A DNA stretch of 43,928 bases from Actibacterium sp. 188UL27-1 (GTDB taxonomy: Bacteria > Pseudomonadota > Alphaproteobacteria > Rhodobacterales > Rhodobacteraceae): assembly GCF_016901225.1 (NCBI RefSeq), contig NZ_JAFEUL010000026.1:1-43928 (forward strand), given 5' to 3'. Positions 34,291-43,805 of this stretch are shown in pieces (position 1 is the first letter of the stretch; each line of letters starts with the position of its first letter). Under the pieces are notes generated by a model. It saw nothing but the letters and a program-made list of their open reading frames with translations. It searched no databases and was not told the origin of the DNA. Both the position numbers and the translations under genes were made by a program.

Positions 34291-35976
34291 GTGCGCGACA
34301 CGGAGGCAACATATGACGGGGATGTCGTCCTAGGGGAGGACTGGGTCAGCCCCGATGGCTTCGACCGAGAGATGCGCGCAACCCGCGAGCGTCGCGGATA
34401 TCTCACGCTCAACAGGTCCCCGCTTGCCCGGAAAATCATCACCTTCAATCTGATCGGCCTGTTGATCTTGGCCGCGGGTGTCTTCTACCTCAACCCCTTT
34501 CGGGACAGTCTGGCCTCCCAGCGCGAAGCGGCGCTGAAAACCGAAGCTGAATTGATCGCTAAGATCTTTGAGGTCCAGATACCCCCCAACACCGCACCTG
34601 TGACCCTGGCCAGCGATGACGGGCTGGATGTGGCCAGCACCCTGGAACGCCTGAACCTGTCCGGCGGTGTGGCCGTTTATGTATTTGATCCCGAACAGGG
34701 GTTGGTCGGGCAAATGCTCGCCCCGCGGACCGGCCCCCTGGCGGATGCCAGCAGCACGATCGTGACCAATTTCCTGAACACAGTGTGGGAGGTCATGTCT
34801 GCCGTCTTTTATGTCGGAGCAGATGATCCGCCCAGCCTGGACCGGGAAGCGCTGGCCCGCGCCTTGGTCGAGCCAGCCATCGCCGGTCAGACCCTTGTTC
34901 GCAGCGGAACGGACCCCGCAGGCAATACGTTGTTTTCGGTCGCGACTCCTATTGTGAAAGACGACAAGGTCGTGGGCATCGTCGCCTTGACTAGTGCCGC
35001 TGGTGAGATCGATTTGCTGGTGCGGAGCGAGCGCGAGCAGGTTTTGCAGATGTTCGTGATCGCCATGTTGGTGTCGATCGGGTTGAGTTTGCTGTTGGCC
35101 TCCACCATTGCCAACCCGCTAGCCGATCTGGCGGCTGCTGCCGAGATCGGGCGCGACAAGAATTCCCGCAAAGTGGCGCCAAGCCGCGTGCGGATCCCTG
35201 ACCTTTCGGGCCGCCCGGACGAAATCGGACGGCTGTCTTCGGCACTGCGCGGCATGGTGGCGGCACTTTATGATCGGATCGATGCAAACGAACAGTTTGC
35301 TGCTGACGTCGCCCATGAGATCAAGAACCCCCTGGCCTCGCTCCGATCCGCTGTCGTGACCCTGCGGATCGCCAAGCGGGATGATCAACGGGAAAAGTTG
35401 CTAGACGTGCTGGACCATGACGTGCGCCGTTTGGACCGGCTTGTTAGCGACATCTCGAACGCATCCCGGTTGGACAGCGAACTGGTGAAGGAGGAGGAGG
35501 AGAGCTTTGACCTGATCAAGATGATCGGCAACGTGACCTCCTATCTGGGTGAACAGGCCGAAAAGAAAGGGGTCGAGTTCATCACCGACATGCCCAAGAC
35601 GCCCATCAGCACCTATGGGTTGGAGGCGCGTCTGGCGCAGGTTTTCGTCAATCTGGTGACAAACGCGATTTCCTTTTGCGAAGACGGTGACGCTGTCCGC
35701 GTCTGGGTGCGTAAACGTGAAAACCGGGTGTTGGTCGTGGTCGAAGATACCGGGCCAGGCATCCCCGATCAGGCGTTGACCAAGATTTTTAACCGCTTTT
35801 ATTCGGAACGGCCCGCAGGCCAGTTCGGTGACCATTCGGGCCTTGGTCTTGCGATCTCGAAACAGATCGTCGAGGCCCATGGCGGTGTGATCTGGGCGGA
35901 GAATATCCGCCCGACCGATGTGGATATAACGTCAGAACCTTTGGGCGCGCGGTTCGTGGTGGGTCTGCCTGTCTGA
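34291..35976 (+). CDS. chvG: Sensor histidine kinase ChvG
   Basis: A 561-residue inner-membrane sensor. A cytoplasmic N-tail of about 48 residues is followed by TM1 (49-67), a periplasmic domain, TM2 (about 252-273), a HAMP region, and the dimerization helix with phospho-acceptor His342 in A-D-V-A-H-E-I-K-N-P. The ATPase domain has N-L-V-T-N-A-I, D-T-G-P-G-I-P and G-L-G-L-A-I. The start is a GTG at 34291 with GAAGGGAG 8 nt upstream. In relatives a periplasmic regulator (ExoR) modulates ChvG; none is in this window. Confidence 0.94.
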   Translation: MRDTEATYDGDVVLGEDWVSPDGFDREMRATRERRGYLTLNRSPLARKIITFNLIGLLILAAGVFYLNPFRDSLASQREAALKTEAELIAKIFEVQIPPNTAPVTLASDDGLDVASTLERLNLSGGVAVYVFDPEQGLVGQMLAPRTGPLADASSTIVTNFLNTVWEVMSAVFYVGADDPPSLDREALARALVEPAIAGQTLVRSGTDPAGNTLFSVATPIVKDDKVVGIVALTSAAGEIDLLVRSEREQVLQMFVIAMLVSIGLSLLLASTIANPLADLAAAAEIGRDKNSRKVAPSRVRIPDLSGRPDEIGRLSSALRGMVAALYDRIDANEQFAADVAHEIKNPLASLRSAVVTLRIAKRDDQREKLLDVLDHDVRRLDRLVSDISNASRLDSELVKEEEESFDLIKMIGNVTSYLGEQAEKKGVEFITDMPKTPISTYGLEARLAQVFVNLVTNAISFCEDGDAVRVWVRKRENRVLVVVEDTGPGIPDQALTKIFNRFYSERPAGQFGDHSGLGLAISKQIVEAHGGVIWAENIRPTDVDITSEPLGARFVVGLPV

Positions 35977-35995
35977 TATCGAACGCGAGACCGTT

Positions 35996-36430
35996 TTGCA
36001 TGCCAGCACCGTCGCGGTGGCGGGCAAGGGTTTGTTGATCTTGGGTGCATCGGGCGCCGGGAAATCCGCCTTGGCCATCGAGATGTTGGCATTGGGTGCC
36101 GCTTTGGTTGCGGATGATCGTACAATTGTGGAACGCTGCGATACGACCCTGATGGCACGGGCGCCTGGACCCATCCGCAATCTGCTCGAAATGCGTGGGA
36201 TAGGCCTGTTGACGGTGCCGTCGATGGATCAAGTGGTGGTCCACCGGGCCATAGATTTGGACCAGATTGAGGTGGCGCGTTTACCTCAAACTTACGCGAT
36301 TGAGCTATTAGGAGTGCAATTGCCCTTGTTTCGGCGGCCGGAAGGCTCACATCTGGCGTCAGCTTTGATGCTTTGCATGCAACACGGTCTTTGTGATGGC
36401 TCAACCCGCGACCACAATCCCAGCGACTGA
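35996..36430 (+). CDS. hprK: HPr kinase/phosphorylase (short alphaproteobacterial form)
   Basis: Phosphorylates HPr at its regulatory serine. Only the C-terminal kinase domain is present (about 145 residues), as normal in alphaproteobacteria. The P-loop G-A-S-G-A-G-K-S lies about 17-24 residues from the given start, and M-R-G-I-G-L-L-T is the family signature. The start is uncertain: no ATG or GTG is in frame near the start. The TTG at 35996 is the first usual start codon, but relatives have several residues before H-A-S-T-V-A, which would fit a CTG at 35969 that overlaps the chvG stop and follows GGTGGG. The 3' end overlaps rapZ by 35 nt. Confidence 0.9.
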   Translation: MHASTVAVAGKGLLILGASGAGKSALAIEMLALGAALVADDRTIVERCDTTLMARAPGPIRNLLEMRGIGLLTVPSMDQVVVHRAIDLDQIEVARLPQTYAIELLGVQLPLFRRPEGSHLASALMLCMQHGLCDGSTRDHNPSD

Positions 36431-37343
36431 ACGGCCCGCCGCCACGGCGCCTGCGCGTCGGCTTGTTTTGGTCACAGGACCGTCAGGGGCAGGCCGATCC
36501 ACAGCGATCCGGGCGCTGGAAGATCTGGATTACGAGACCATCGATAACCTGCCACTCTCCCTGATACCGCGGCTGTTTGACGGGCCGCCCCATGGCCGGT
36601 CCCTGGCCCTGGCCCTGGGTGTCGATACCCGGAATCGTGAGTTCAGCGTACAGGGATTTCTGGACTTCCTTGACGGCCCTCTTGGACGTGCGCGGGCCGA
36701 GGTGTTCTACGTGGATTGCCGTCCGGATATCCTGTTGCGCCGATATTCCGAAACGCGGCGGCGGCATCCGATGGCTCCGGCGGAGTCGCCCGAGGATGGC
36801 ATCGCCCGGGAATTGGACCTGTTGGCTCCGATCCGCGAGCGGGCAGAGGTCTTGATCGATACAAGCGAGTTGAGCCAGCACGACCTGCGAGCCGAAATCG
36901 ACCGCTGGTTCAGCTATGCCACAGCCGTGCGCATGGCGCTGTCAGTGCATTCCTTCAGCTACAAACGCGGGCTGCCCCGCGGCTTGGATATGGTGTTTGA
37001 CTGCCGATTCTTGCGCAACCCATACTGGGATGATACCCTGCGCACTGGTGATGGCCGCGACAAAGACGTCATCAGCTACATTGCGGCGGATGCTCGCTAT
37101 TCTGAATTTCTGAACAAAGTCACAGATTTAACCGAATTGTTGCTACCAGCCCATGTGGATGAGGGCAAATCCCACCTAACCATCGGCTTTGGCTGCACGG
37201 GTGGGCAACACCGGTCTGTTTGCGTGGCCGAGGCGATTGTGAATCGTCTTGCGGCGGCCAATTGGCAGGTGTCTATTCGACATAGGGAGCTTGAACGGCG
37301 CCGGGGGGGCGCAGATGGGCAGGCATCAGGGTTACGGGTTTGA
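36396..37343 (+). CDS. rapZ: RNase adapter protein RapZ (YvcJ family)
   Basis: A 315-residue nucleotide-binding protein. The P-loop G-P-S-G-A-G-R-S-T is at 28-36 after a Pro/Ala-rich tail of about 20 residues, and the C-terminal domain carries [12 protein letters not shown]. In E. coli RapZ guides an RNase to small RNAs that regulate GlmS; in alphaproteobacteria its partner is less clear. The ATG at 36396 lies inside the 3' end of hprK, one codon after an alternative GTG. Its TGA overlaps the start of the EIIA gene. Confidence 0.93.
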   Translation: MAQPATTIPATERPAATAPARRLVLVTGPSGAGRSTAIRALEDLDYETIDNLPLSLIPRLFDGPPHGRSLALALGVDTRNREFSVQGFLDFLDGPLGRARAEVFYVDCRPDILLRRYSETRRRHPMAPAESPEDGIARELDLLAPIRERAEVLIDTSELSQHDLRAEIDRWFSYATAVRMALSVHSFSYKRGLPRGLDMVFDCRFLRNPYWDDTLRTGDGRDKDVISYIAADARYSEFLNKVTDLTELLLPAHVDEGKSHLTIGFGCTGGQHRSVCVAEAIVNRLAAANWQVSIRHRELERRRGGADGQASGLRV

Positions 37344-37726
37344 TAGGCATAGTCATTGTCGCACATGGCGGATTGGCACAGGAATATCTGTCTGCCGTGG
37401 AGCATGTCGTAGGTGCTCAGGAAGGGATAAAGGCGATTGCTATCGCCCCCGACCATGATCGCGCGAAAAAGCAGAACGAGATTTGTGCGGCCGCCGACGA
37501 GGTTGATGCCGGGGATGGTGTTGTGGTCGTGACCGACATGTTTGGCGGGTCCCCCTCCAACCTGTCATTGCGTGCATGCAGCCCACAGGACCGCAAGATT
37601 GTGTATGGCGCCAATCTTCCGCTGTTGATTAAATTGGCAAAGTCGCGCCAAATGTCGGTCACGGCCGCGGTAGAGCACGCTTTGACCGCCGGTCGGAAAT
37701 ATATCAACAGCTTTGACGGGGGCTAA
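37340..37726 (+). CDS. PTS EIIA component, mannose family (regulatory)
   Basis: A 128-residue EIIA-Man domain with the phospho-accepting His9 in V-A-H-G-G-L-A and the D-M-F-G-G-S-P-S-N motif. No EIIB, EIIC or EIID genes are nearby, so it probably serves regulation and not sugar uptake. Translation seems to start at a TTG at 37340 that overlaps the rapZ stop (TTGA), a clear sign of coupling. It passes phosphate with HPr encoded directly downstream. Confidence 0.9.
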   Translation: MIGIVIVAHGGLAQEYLSAVEHVVGAQEGIKAIAIAPDHDRAKKQNEICAAADEVDAGDGVVVVTDMFGGSPSNLSLRACSPQDRKIVYGANLPLLIKLAKSRQMSVTAAVEHALTAGRKYINSFDGG

Positions 37727-37746
37727 CCCCCGCGGCAGACCGGACA

Positions 37747-38019
37747 GTGACGACACAAAAAACGCTCGACATAATCAACGAGAAGGGCCTGCATGCCCGT
37801 GCCTCAGCCAAATTCGTGGAAACGGTGGAGCGCTTTGACGCAACGGCGCAGGTCCGGCGTGACGGTTTGGAGGCGGGGGGTGACAGTATAATGGGGCTTT
37901 TAATGTTGGCAGCCTCAAAGGGAACCTCTATTGAAGTTGAAACCTGCGGATCAGAGGCACACGCGCTTTTGGACGCATTGGAAGCCTTGGTGGCCGACCG
38001 GTTCGGTGAGGACTTCTAA
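37747..38019 (+). CDS. ptsH: Phosphocarrier protein HPr
   Basis: A 90-residue HPr. The phospho-accepting His16 is in G-L-H-A-R-A-S-A, and the regulatory Ser47, target of HprK, is in G-D-S-I-M-G-L-L. Start at the GTG at 37747, 20 nt after the EIIA gene. EI (ptsP or ptsI) is not in the window and must be encoded elsewhere. The presence of the Ser site beside hprK shows that the regulatory loop is complete here. Confidence 0.95.
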   Translation: MTTQKTLDIINEKGLHARASAKFVETVERFDATAQVRRDGLEAGGDSIMGLLMLAASKGTSIEVETCGSEAHALLDALEALVADRFGEDF

Positions 38020-38045
38020 GGTAATGTTAAAGAGGGCCAGCTAGC

Positions 38046-38963
38046 TTGGTAGAAAGCACGCACTACCGCCATACCCCCGTTCGCATTCGTCAGCGGTTGG
38101 GCACACAAGGCGATGGCGGAAAATTGGGTGACGAAGCCTATGATCGGCGACGCCTGAGTTATGCCGGCACATTCACTCGTCCGCTTCAAGCCAACATCAT
38201 TAAAACGATGGAGTTGTTCACCGGCAAGCTGCATTTGCTGCGCCTGATCCGTCGGTTCGAGGCATTGGGGGTACCCGATGGCCAGGGCTTCTGGAAACAG
38301 GCGCTGGACGTGATGGGGATCGAGTTGAAAACCCCCCAGGAACAGTCCGACCGCATTCCCGAAGAGGGCCCGCTGGTGATTGTAGCCAATCACCCCCACG
38401 GGTTGGTCGATGGCATGGTTCTGGCAGAATTGATCGGACGGCGGCGGCAGGATTACAAGATCCTGACGCGGTCCCTATTGACCGGTGTGGGGGAGATCGA
38501 ACGGTTCATGATCCCCGTGCCATTCCCCCATGAACATGATGCGCGCGAACAGAATTTGGAAATGCGCCGTTGCGCCATGGAGCATCTCAAAAATGGCGGT
38601 GCCACTGTCCTGTTCCCATCCGGTGTGGTGGCATCAGCCGACACCATGTTTGGCCCCGCGATTGAGAAAGAGTGGAACCCGTTCACGGCCAAAATGATCC
38701 AGCGGTCCGGCGCGCGGGTCGTACCCATCTTCTTTCCTGGCCAGAATTCGCGTTTGTATCAGATCGCGGATCGCCTTTCGCCAACGATCCGCCAGGGATT
38801 GCTGTTGTATGAAGTTGTGCATGCCCTGAACCGGCCCCAGGCCCCCGTTGTCGGACATCCGATCGCGCGTACCGCCATTGAAGAATGGTCAAGCAATCCG
38901 CGCGGCTTTGTAAACTGGCTGCGAGAGCAGACCCTCTCCCTCAGGGCGGAAGCGGTGGTCTGA
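38046..38963 (+). CDS. Lysophospholipid acyltransferase-family protein
   Basis: A 305-residue PlsC-fold acyltransferase acting at the inner membrane. The catalytic motif is N-H-P-H-G-L-V-D-G, where the usual H-x4-D holds, and the F-P-S-G block follows. Many members acylate lysophosphatidate; some make ornithine lipids, and the choice is open. It starts at a TTG at 38046, preceded by AAAGAGGG at good distance, 26 nt after ptsH. It may be read from the same transcript. Confidence 0.8.
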   Translation: MVESTHYRHTPVRIRQRLGTQGDGGKLGDEAYDRRRLSYAGTFTRPLQANIIKTMELFTGKLHLLRLIRRFEALGVPDGQGFWKQALDVMGIELKTPQEQSDRIPEEGPLVIVANHPHGLVDGMVLAELIGRRRQDYKILTRSLLTGVGEIERFMIPVPFPHEHDAREQNLEMRRCAMEHLKNGGATVLFPSGVVASADTMFGPAIEKEWNPFTAKMIQRSGARVVPIFFPGQNSRLYQIADRLSPTIRQGLLLYEVVHALNRPQAPVVGHPIARTAIEEWSSNPRGFVNWLREQTLSLRAEAVV

Positions 38964-38992
38964 CAGTCATCTGTCAACAAAACGTCATCAAT
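38960..38992 (+). promoter_or_regulatory. Candidate Pho box (three 11-bp repeats)
   Basis: CTGACAGTCAT, CTGTCAACAAA and ACGTCATCAAT follow each other at exact 11-bp spacing. Compared with the PhoB half-site CTGTCAT, the three first heptamers match at 5, 6 and 5 of 7 positions. They lie about 65-100 nt upstream of a secreted phosphoesterase gene, which is the kind of target expected for phosphate limitation. Confidence 0.55.
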
Positions 38993-39014
38993 CAGTAAGC
39001 GAACTGTCAGGTAG

Positions 39015-39030
39015 GCCTTTTAATAAAGGC
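39015..39030. repeat. Short inverted repeat GCCTTT-TAAT-AAAGGC
   Basis: Six-bp perfect arms around TAAT, 28 nt before the phosphoesterase start. The AT-rich center may overlap the -10 region; it could be an operator or a weak hairpin. No T-run follows. Confidence 0.4.
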
Positions 39031-39057
39031 ATGTTTACCGACAGGGAGCGTTTCGCG

Positions 39058-40989
39058 ATGAAACAAATCATGCTGACAACCACCGCGCTGGTACTGGCCC
39101 AGATGGCCTATGCGAAGGACACGACATATATCGGGTCGGTTGAGTTGATTACCGGCGATACGGCGGCGGATGCCGCACGCGGCACGGTCTTTATCGATGA
39201 AAACCGCAATTCCAAGCTGGATGACGACGAGGTTGGTCTGGCTGGGGTCCAGGTCTCGAACGGGCGCGAGGTTGTTCTGACAGGAGAAGATGGCACCTAT
39301 GAGCTGCCAGCCTATGATGACATGAACCTTTTCGTGACCAAACCCGCTGGCCACGCAACGCCAGTTGACGCCGACATGATCCCGCAATTCGCCTATGTCC
39401 ACAAAGTCGACGGCTCCCCCGATCTGCGGTTTGGCGGCATCGAACCCACCGGCCCGCTGCCCCAGGCCATCAACTTTCCGCTGATCGAAGACGGATCAGG
39501 GGATCAGTTCAACTGCCTGATCTTTGGCGATACGCAACCCTATACCAACCGCGAGATCGGATATGTGCGGGACACCGCGGGCAAGATGCTGGCCGCGCGT
39601 GACAACTCCAATACGGAATGCTTGATCTTTGCCGGTGACGTGATGGGGGATGACCTGTCGCTTTATCCCCGGTTCAAGAAAATCATCGCCGTCGGGGGTG
39701 TGCCGCAATATTATGTTGGTGGTAACCATGACGTGGATTTCGACGCTGCTGATGATGAGGATAGCTTTGACACGTTCCGCCGCGAATGGGGGCCGGAATA
39801 CTGGTCAGCCGATATCGGAAACGTGCATTTCGTCGGCCTAGACAATGTCAGATATCCTTGCAACGGCGTGGACCCACATCCCTTTTGCGCCGCCAATGAG
39901 GACCTGACCTATAACGGTGTCGTCTCGGGGCGCCAGTTGGAATGGCTGAAAAACGACCTGGCCAACGTGCCCCAGGACAAACTGATCGTGATGACAGCGC
40001 ATATTCCGTTTCAGACTTTCACCGATAATGATGCGGCCAAGCACCAGACAGACAACTTGGATGAACTGGTTGCGGTTCTGGGGGATCGCCCGGTTCTGGG
40101 ACTGTCGGGCCATACCCACACGACGGAAAACATCGAAAAAGGTGAGTCATTCGATGGATGGGAAGCCAACACCAATCTGGCCGAAGCGCCCTTCCACCAA
40201 ATCGTAACCGGTGCCGTTTCGGGCAGTTGGTGGGCCGGAGATCTGAATGATCAGGGTGTGCCCCATGCCACACAGCGATTGGGGGCGCCGCGGGGCTACT
40301 ATCAGCTCGATTTCGATGGGTCGGATTATGTCGATACCTACAAGACGTTCCACCTGAGCGAGGATAATCAACTCCATGCCTCGTTCAGCACACCGCGGTT
40401 CCGCGAATGGGCGGAACGGTTGATTGCCTACCGGGAACTATATCAGCGGACCTTTGACCAGAAGCCGCCGGTGGTGCTGCGGGATCTTGGCGATATGTAC
40501 ATGCTGACGCAAGAAGATCTGGCTGACGGCAGCTGGGTTGCTGTCAATGTCTGGAACGGATCGCAGCAAAGCCAAGTCAGTATTTCGATCAATGGCGAGA
40601 CCCCCATTGAGGCCGCCCGCACCCAGGATGGCACGGGTGAGGCCAAGCTGGAGGGCGTGGACTATGCCGATCCGTTGGCCTTGGCCAAGCAGTCGACACA
40701 AGGATCCGTCGCCGCGATCTCGGTCGATGGTGGAGAGGAAACCGCAGGGTTCACCACATGGAAAGGCACGTCCTGGGCGGGCCATGCAGGGCCGTTTCAG
40801 AACTGGATGTTGACCGATAGCAGCCATCACCTGTGGCGTGCCGATCTACCCCAAAGCCTGCCCACCGGACTGCACAAGATGCAGGTCACGACAACGGATC
40901 GCCACGGACGGACATTTTCGGAAACCTACGCATTTGAGGTGGTGGAAGAGTTGCCGAACCCAGAATGGCAAGACGATTTCTGGAACTGA
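39058..40989 (+). CDS. Secreted calcineurin-like phosphoesterase
   Basis: A 643-residue exported protein. The signal peptide ends near A-Y-A (residue 19). Residues about 40-90 form an SdrD-B-like or metallophosphoesterase-N beta domain (F-I-D-E-N-R-N-S-K-L-D-D-D-E). The catalytic domain has G-D-T-Q, G-D-V-M-G-D-D, G-N-H-D, M-T-A-H-I-P and G-H-T-H-T, the metal-binding set of the family. A C-terminal beta domain follows from about 460. The substrate is unknown, likely an organic phosphate or nucleotide in the periplasm or outside the cell. The ATG at 39058 has AGGGAG 9 nt upstream. A Pho-box-like array lies before it. Confidence 0.88.
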   Translation: MKQIMLTTTALVLAQMAYAKDTTYIGSVELITGDTAADAARGTVFIDENRNSKLDDDEVGLAGVQVSNGREVVLTGEDGTYELPAYDDMNLFVTKPAGHATPVDADMIPQFAYVHKVDGSPDLRFGGIEPTGPLPQAINFPLIEDGSGDQFNCLIFGDTQPYTNREIGYVRDTAGKMLAARDNSNTECLIFAGDVMGDDLSLYPRFKKIIAVGGVPQYYVGGNHDVDFDAADDEDSFDTFRREWGPEYWSADIGNVHFVGLDNVRYPCNGVDPHPFCAANEDLTYNGVVSGRQLEWLKNDLANVPQDKLIVMTAHIPFQTFTDNDAAKHQTDNLDELVAVLGDRPVLGLSGHTHTTENIEKGESFDGWEANTNLAEAPFHQIVTGAVSGSWWAGDLNDQGVPHATQRLGAPRGYYQLDFDGSDYVDTYKTFHLSEDNQLHASFSTPRFREWAERLIAYRELYQRTFDQKPPVVLRDLGDMYMLTQEDLADGSWVAVNVWNGSQQSQVSISINGETPIEAARTQDGTGEAKLEGVDYADPLALAKQSTQGSVAAISVDGGEETAGFTTWKGTSWAGHAGPFQNWMLTDSSHHLWRADLPQSLPTGLHKMQVTTTDRHGRTFSETYAFEVVEELPNPEWQDDFWN

Positions 40990-41064
40990 TCCCCGCAAAA
41001 TTCCGGGCGCAAGTATGTGCGCCCAGGATGCTACGGCAAATGTAACATTTTTTCGAAGCCCCCC

Positions 41065-41093
41065 TTGCGACTCCCCGATAGACCCTCTACGTC
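41065..41093 (+). promoter_or_regulatory. Candidate promoter of tRNA-fMet
   Basis: TTGCGA (41065-41070) and TACGTC (41088-41093) are 17 nt apart, and the tRNA begins 13 nt after the -10. The CTTGCGA form of the -35 is typical for stable-RNA promoters in this group (from memory). Confidence 0.5.
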
Positions 41094-41106
41094 ATTTCAA
41101 TGTTGG

Positions 41107-41183
<77 letters not shown>

Positions 41184-41198
41184 ACGAAAAGTGCAAGG

Positions 41199-41217
41199 CG
41201 CCCCCCGGGGCGTTTTT
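41199..41217 (+). terminator. Intrinsic terminator of tRNA-fMet
   Basis: CGCCCC and GGGGCG pair around CC (41199-41212), followed by TTTTT and, after TGTG, a further TTTTT run. It starts 16 nt after the tRNA. Confidence 0.8.
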
Positions 41218-41369
41218 GTGTTTTTATGATCTGCTGACATGTTTTGTACGTTCCCCGGCGCCTTTTTATGGCGAAAGGTGTCACGAAAACTGGATCGTAT
41301 CTCCCGGGGCCAGGGTTTGATCACCATGTCGTAGGGTCACCCGTAATTCCCCTTTGCCCATCTCTTCCC

Positions 41370-43800
41370 CTAAAGGCCGATAGGATGGCCAAAAAGCTGT
41401 CCGTCACTGGTCGAGAGCGGGATTTCGTATACCGCACCGCCATCAAACTGTACGGCAGGTTTCCCATCCAGATCGACAACCTTTGCCCCCTGCCCCTGAT
41501 CGGTCGTCCAGGATGCCAAACCATGACTATGGGGAGACCTTGAATTCCATGATCGTCCGATCTGCCAGTCGAAGTTCAAGCAGGGCATCGCCGCGGAACC
41601 TGATTGTAGATGATGCCAGCAATGCCAATGCGGTTTCGTCAGACGGTTCCAACCGCTCGCCCAGGGGCGCCAGATCCGCGTTGATCAAACCGGAAGCCAC
41701 AGCTTCCAGCATTTGGTCCATCAATCGGACATCGCTCAACTGCAACTGAAACTTCAGATCCAGTTTGAACCGCGTGGCATCGATAATAAGCGATTGCAGG
41801 CGACCTGCATCGAGGGCGCCTCCGACAATCGCGAACTTTGAACTTATGTCGGATCGTCAATCCAGATATTGCGCTGGCAGATATTATTGAATCGGCGGAT
41901 ATCGATAGCGCTGCCCATCGGTGCAACTTGACCATCATGGCGCGATGCATCCAGCAAAAGGCAAGGACGCCAGCCTATATCCTGACCGCCAATGATGACG
42001 GTTGCCAGTGGCACAAGAGCCGCGGGCCTGGGTATTCGCCATATCGATTTTGACTGCGGTGTCGCGCAGGATACCCCGCATCTGTAACCCTTTGAGCGCG
42101 GGATTGGCAGACAGAATTAAGGCCGCAACGCCACCAGCCGTGGGGGCGGCATGGCTGGTGGTGCCAAATGCGACATCGTAGTCTTCTTCCAAACCGGGTG
42201 TGGCGATGCCGCTCCAGGAGCCGTTACCGACCCGGACAGCTGACATGATTTATCAATGTCGCCGCCTCAGATTTTGGCCGTGCGGCTGGGGCGACCAGAT
42301 CCATTTCCGGCCCTTACGGTGAATAAAAACCACGTGTGTCTGTCAGCGCCACTAAGTCTTCGGCGTCACCGTTCGGATCGGCATGGAACGATCTGGTCGG
42401 ATCGGGGCCGATGCTGGCGCCCACTGCAACGGTACGCTCTTGCATGGCATAGCGTCGAACGGCGCTGAATGGCACGAAGCCAAGATTGCCAACGGAAAAG
42501 ATCACAACACAGCCGCGGCCCCTGCATCCGTAAGTAGTGAGAAAATCAAAGAAATCGCATCAAACGTGGGATAGTGGGCTGTTTCCTGATCCCCATGAAT
42601 TGATAATCATATCGGCGAGTTGGCCCGGAAATGCAGGAAAAGCCGGATCGGTATTCCCAGCATCCAGACCCGCCGTCCAAAGTATCACGTCGGCTGACTC
42701 CAGATCGTCGGGGCTAAAGGGCAAGCGAGCGCCAATGACGTGACAATTTGGGGCGACACCCGCGATGCCGCGATTATTGTCAAAGGCAGCCGTTGCCATA
42801 CCGGCGACTTGGGTGCCGTGGTGATCCAGGAAACCATCTGTCGGATTTTCCGGGAACATGGATGCGAAATTAACTGACATCAGCACCTTTTGTGACCCGC
42901 CGGTCAAGGGCGCCGGAAGGTCGGGATGGTTCGGCGTCACCCCGTCGATGTCCAGCACTGCGATACAAATCTCCGGTGTTCCGCCGCGCAGGTTCACGTT
43001 GGTATTGTCCAGGGTATCCCAAGCCGCGTCCCAATCGATCAACGGGAGATAGGTCTGATGGCTGTAAAGCAGATCGTCGGGGGTATAGACATCCTGCTCA
43101 AGCACGCTGAGCATCCGCGGCTCGGCATATACAACCTCTGCCATCTCGTTGAGTTTGTTGGCCAACCTCAGCATACTGTAATCCGGCAGGCCGGGCCGTA
43201 TCCGCTTTAACAAAGCTTTCGAAACGAATGACTATGCGGTTTGTCAGACCGCGTGGCAGGGCTGTTTCACCATGCTGGATGATAGCGCCAAATATGATAT
43301 GAACACTGCGACGATCCGCGATCTGCTTGAGCCGGGTAAGCTGCGATCCGGCCTCTGCAAGCCCGCCCGGCATGGAAATTAGGCTCGGATCACGGGGGAA
43401 GGCAGGTTGGTCATCCTTTTGATCAAGGCGTTCCAGTCCGAGTTCGTTCAATACGTCCTCAAGCTGGAACACGCTTTTCCGTGTTGGCCGCACGGAGGCC
43501 AGAATTGCATCCTTCCGTTGCCGGTGATGTAGGGGGCCGTCAGCCGAAGGGTAAGGTGGGTTCATCCCTCTGACCGACAGACGCGACCACAGAGTTCGGC
43601 CCAGGCGTCAGGACAATCTCGCGTGTGACCGGCTGACGGGAACCTGTTCGAGGTTCAACTGTTAACGTCTACATACCTAGTGCCAGGCGGGAGGCTTTGA
43701 ACTGCCCACCCCCAGCAAGCTCCAGATCAAGTGCCGTATCGTTCACGACAATCCGGACATTTGCATCATCAACCGGTGCCGCATCGCGGTCGCTTACAAA
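41370..43800 (-). pseudogene. Decayed secreted subtilisin-family protease
   Basis: Pieces of one large secreted S8 protease lie in order but in different frames. An N-terminal extension can be read at about 43800-43565 (with a stop in between) and 43565-43215. The catalytic Asp and His segments (A-V-L-D, H-H-G-T-Q-V-A-G) and W-G-S-G are in 43213-42560; V-A-V-G-A-S is in 42505-42314; and the Ser segment T-T-S-H-A-A-P is in 42246 to about 42050. C-terminal parts follow at about 41840-41525 and 41520-41370, the last with a LamG-like W-T ... A-V-Q-F-D-G segment. At least five frame changes or stops exclude a functional protein. Domain order and family are clear; exact ends are not. The right edge touches an insertion sequence. 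Confidence 0.8.
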
Positions 43801-43805
43801 GACAT

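Noticed and set aside
37340-38019. A complete sugar PTS
   Set aside because: Only EIIA and HPr are present with HprK and RapZ. No EIIB, EIIC or EI gene is in the window.
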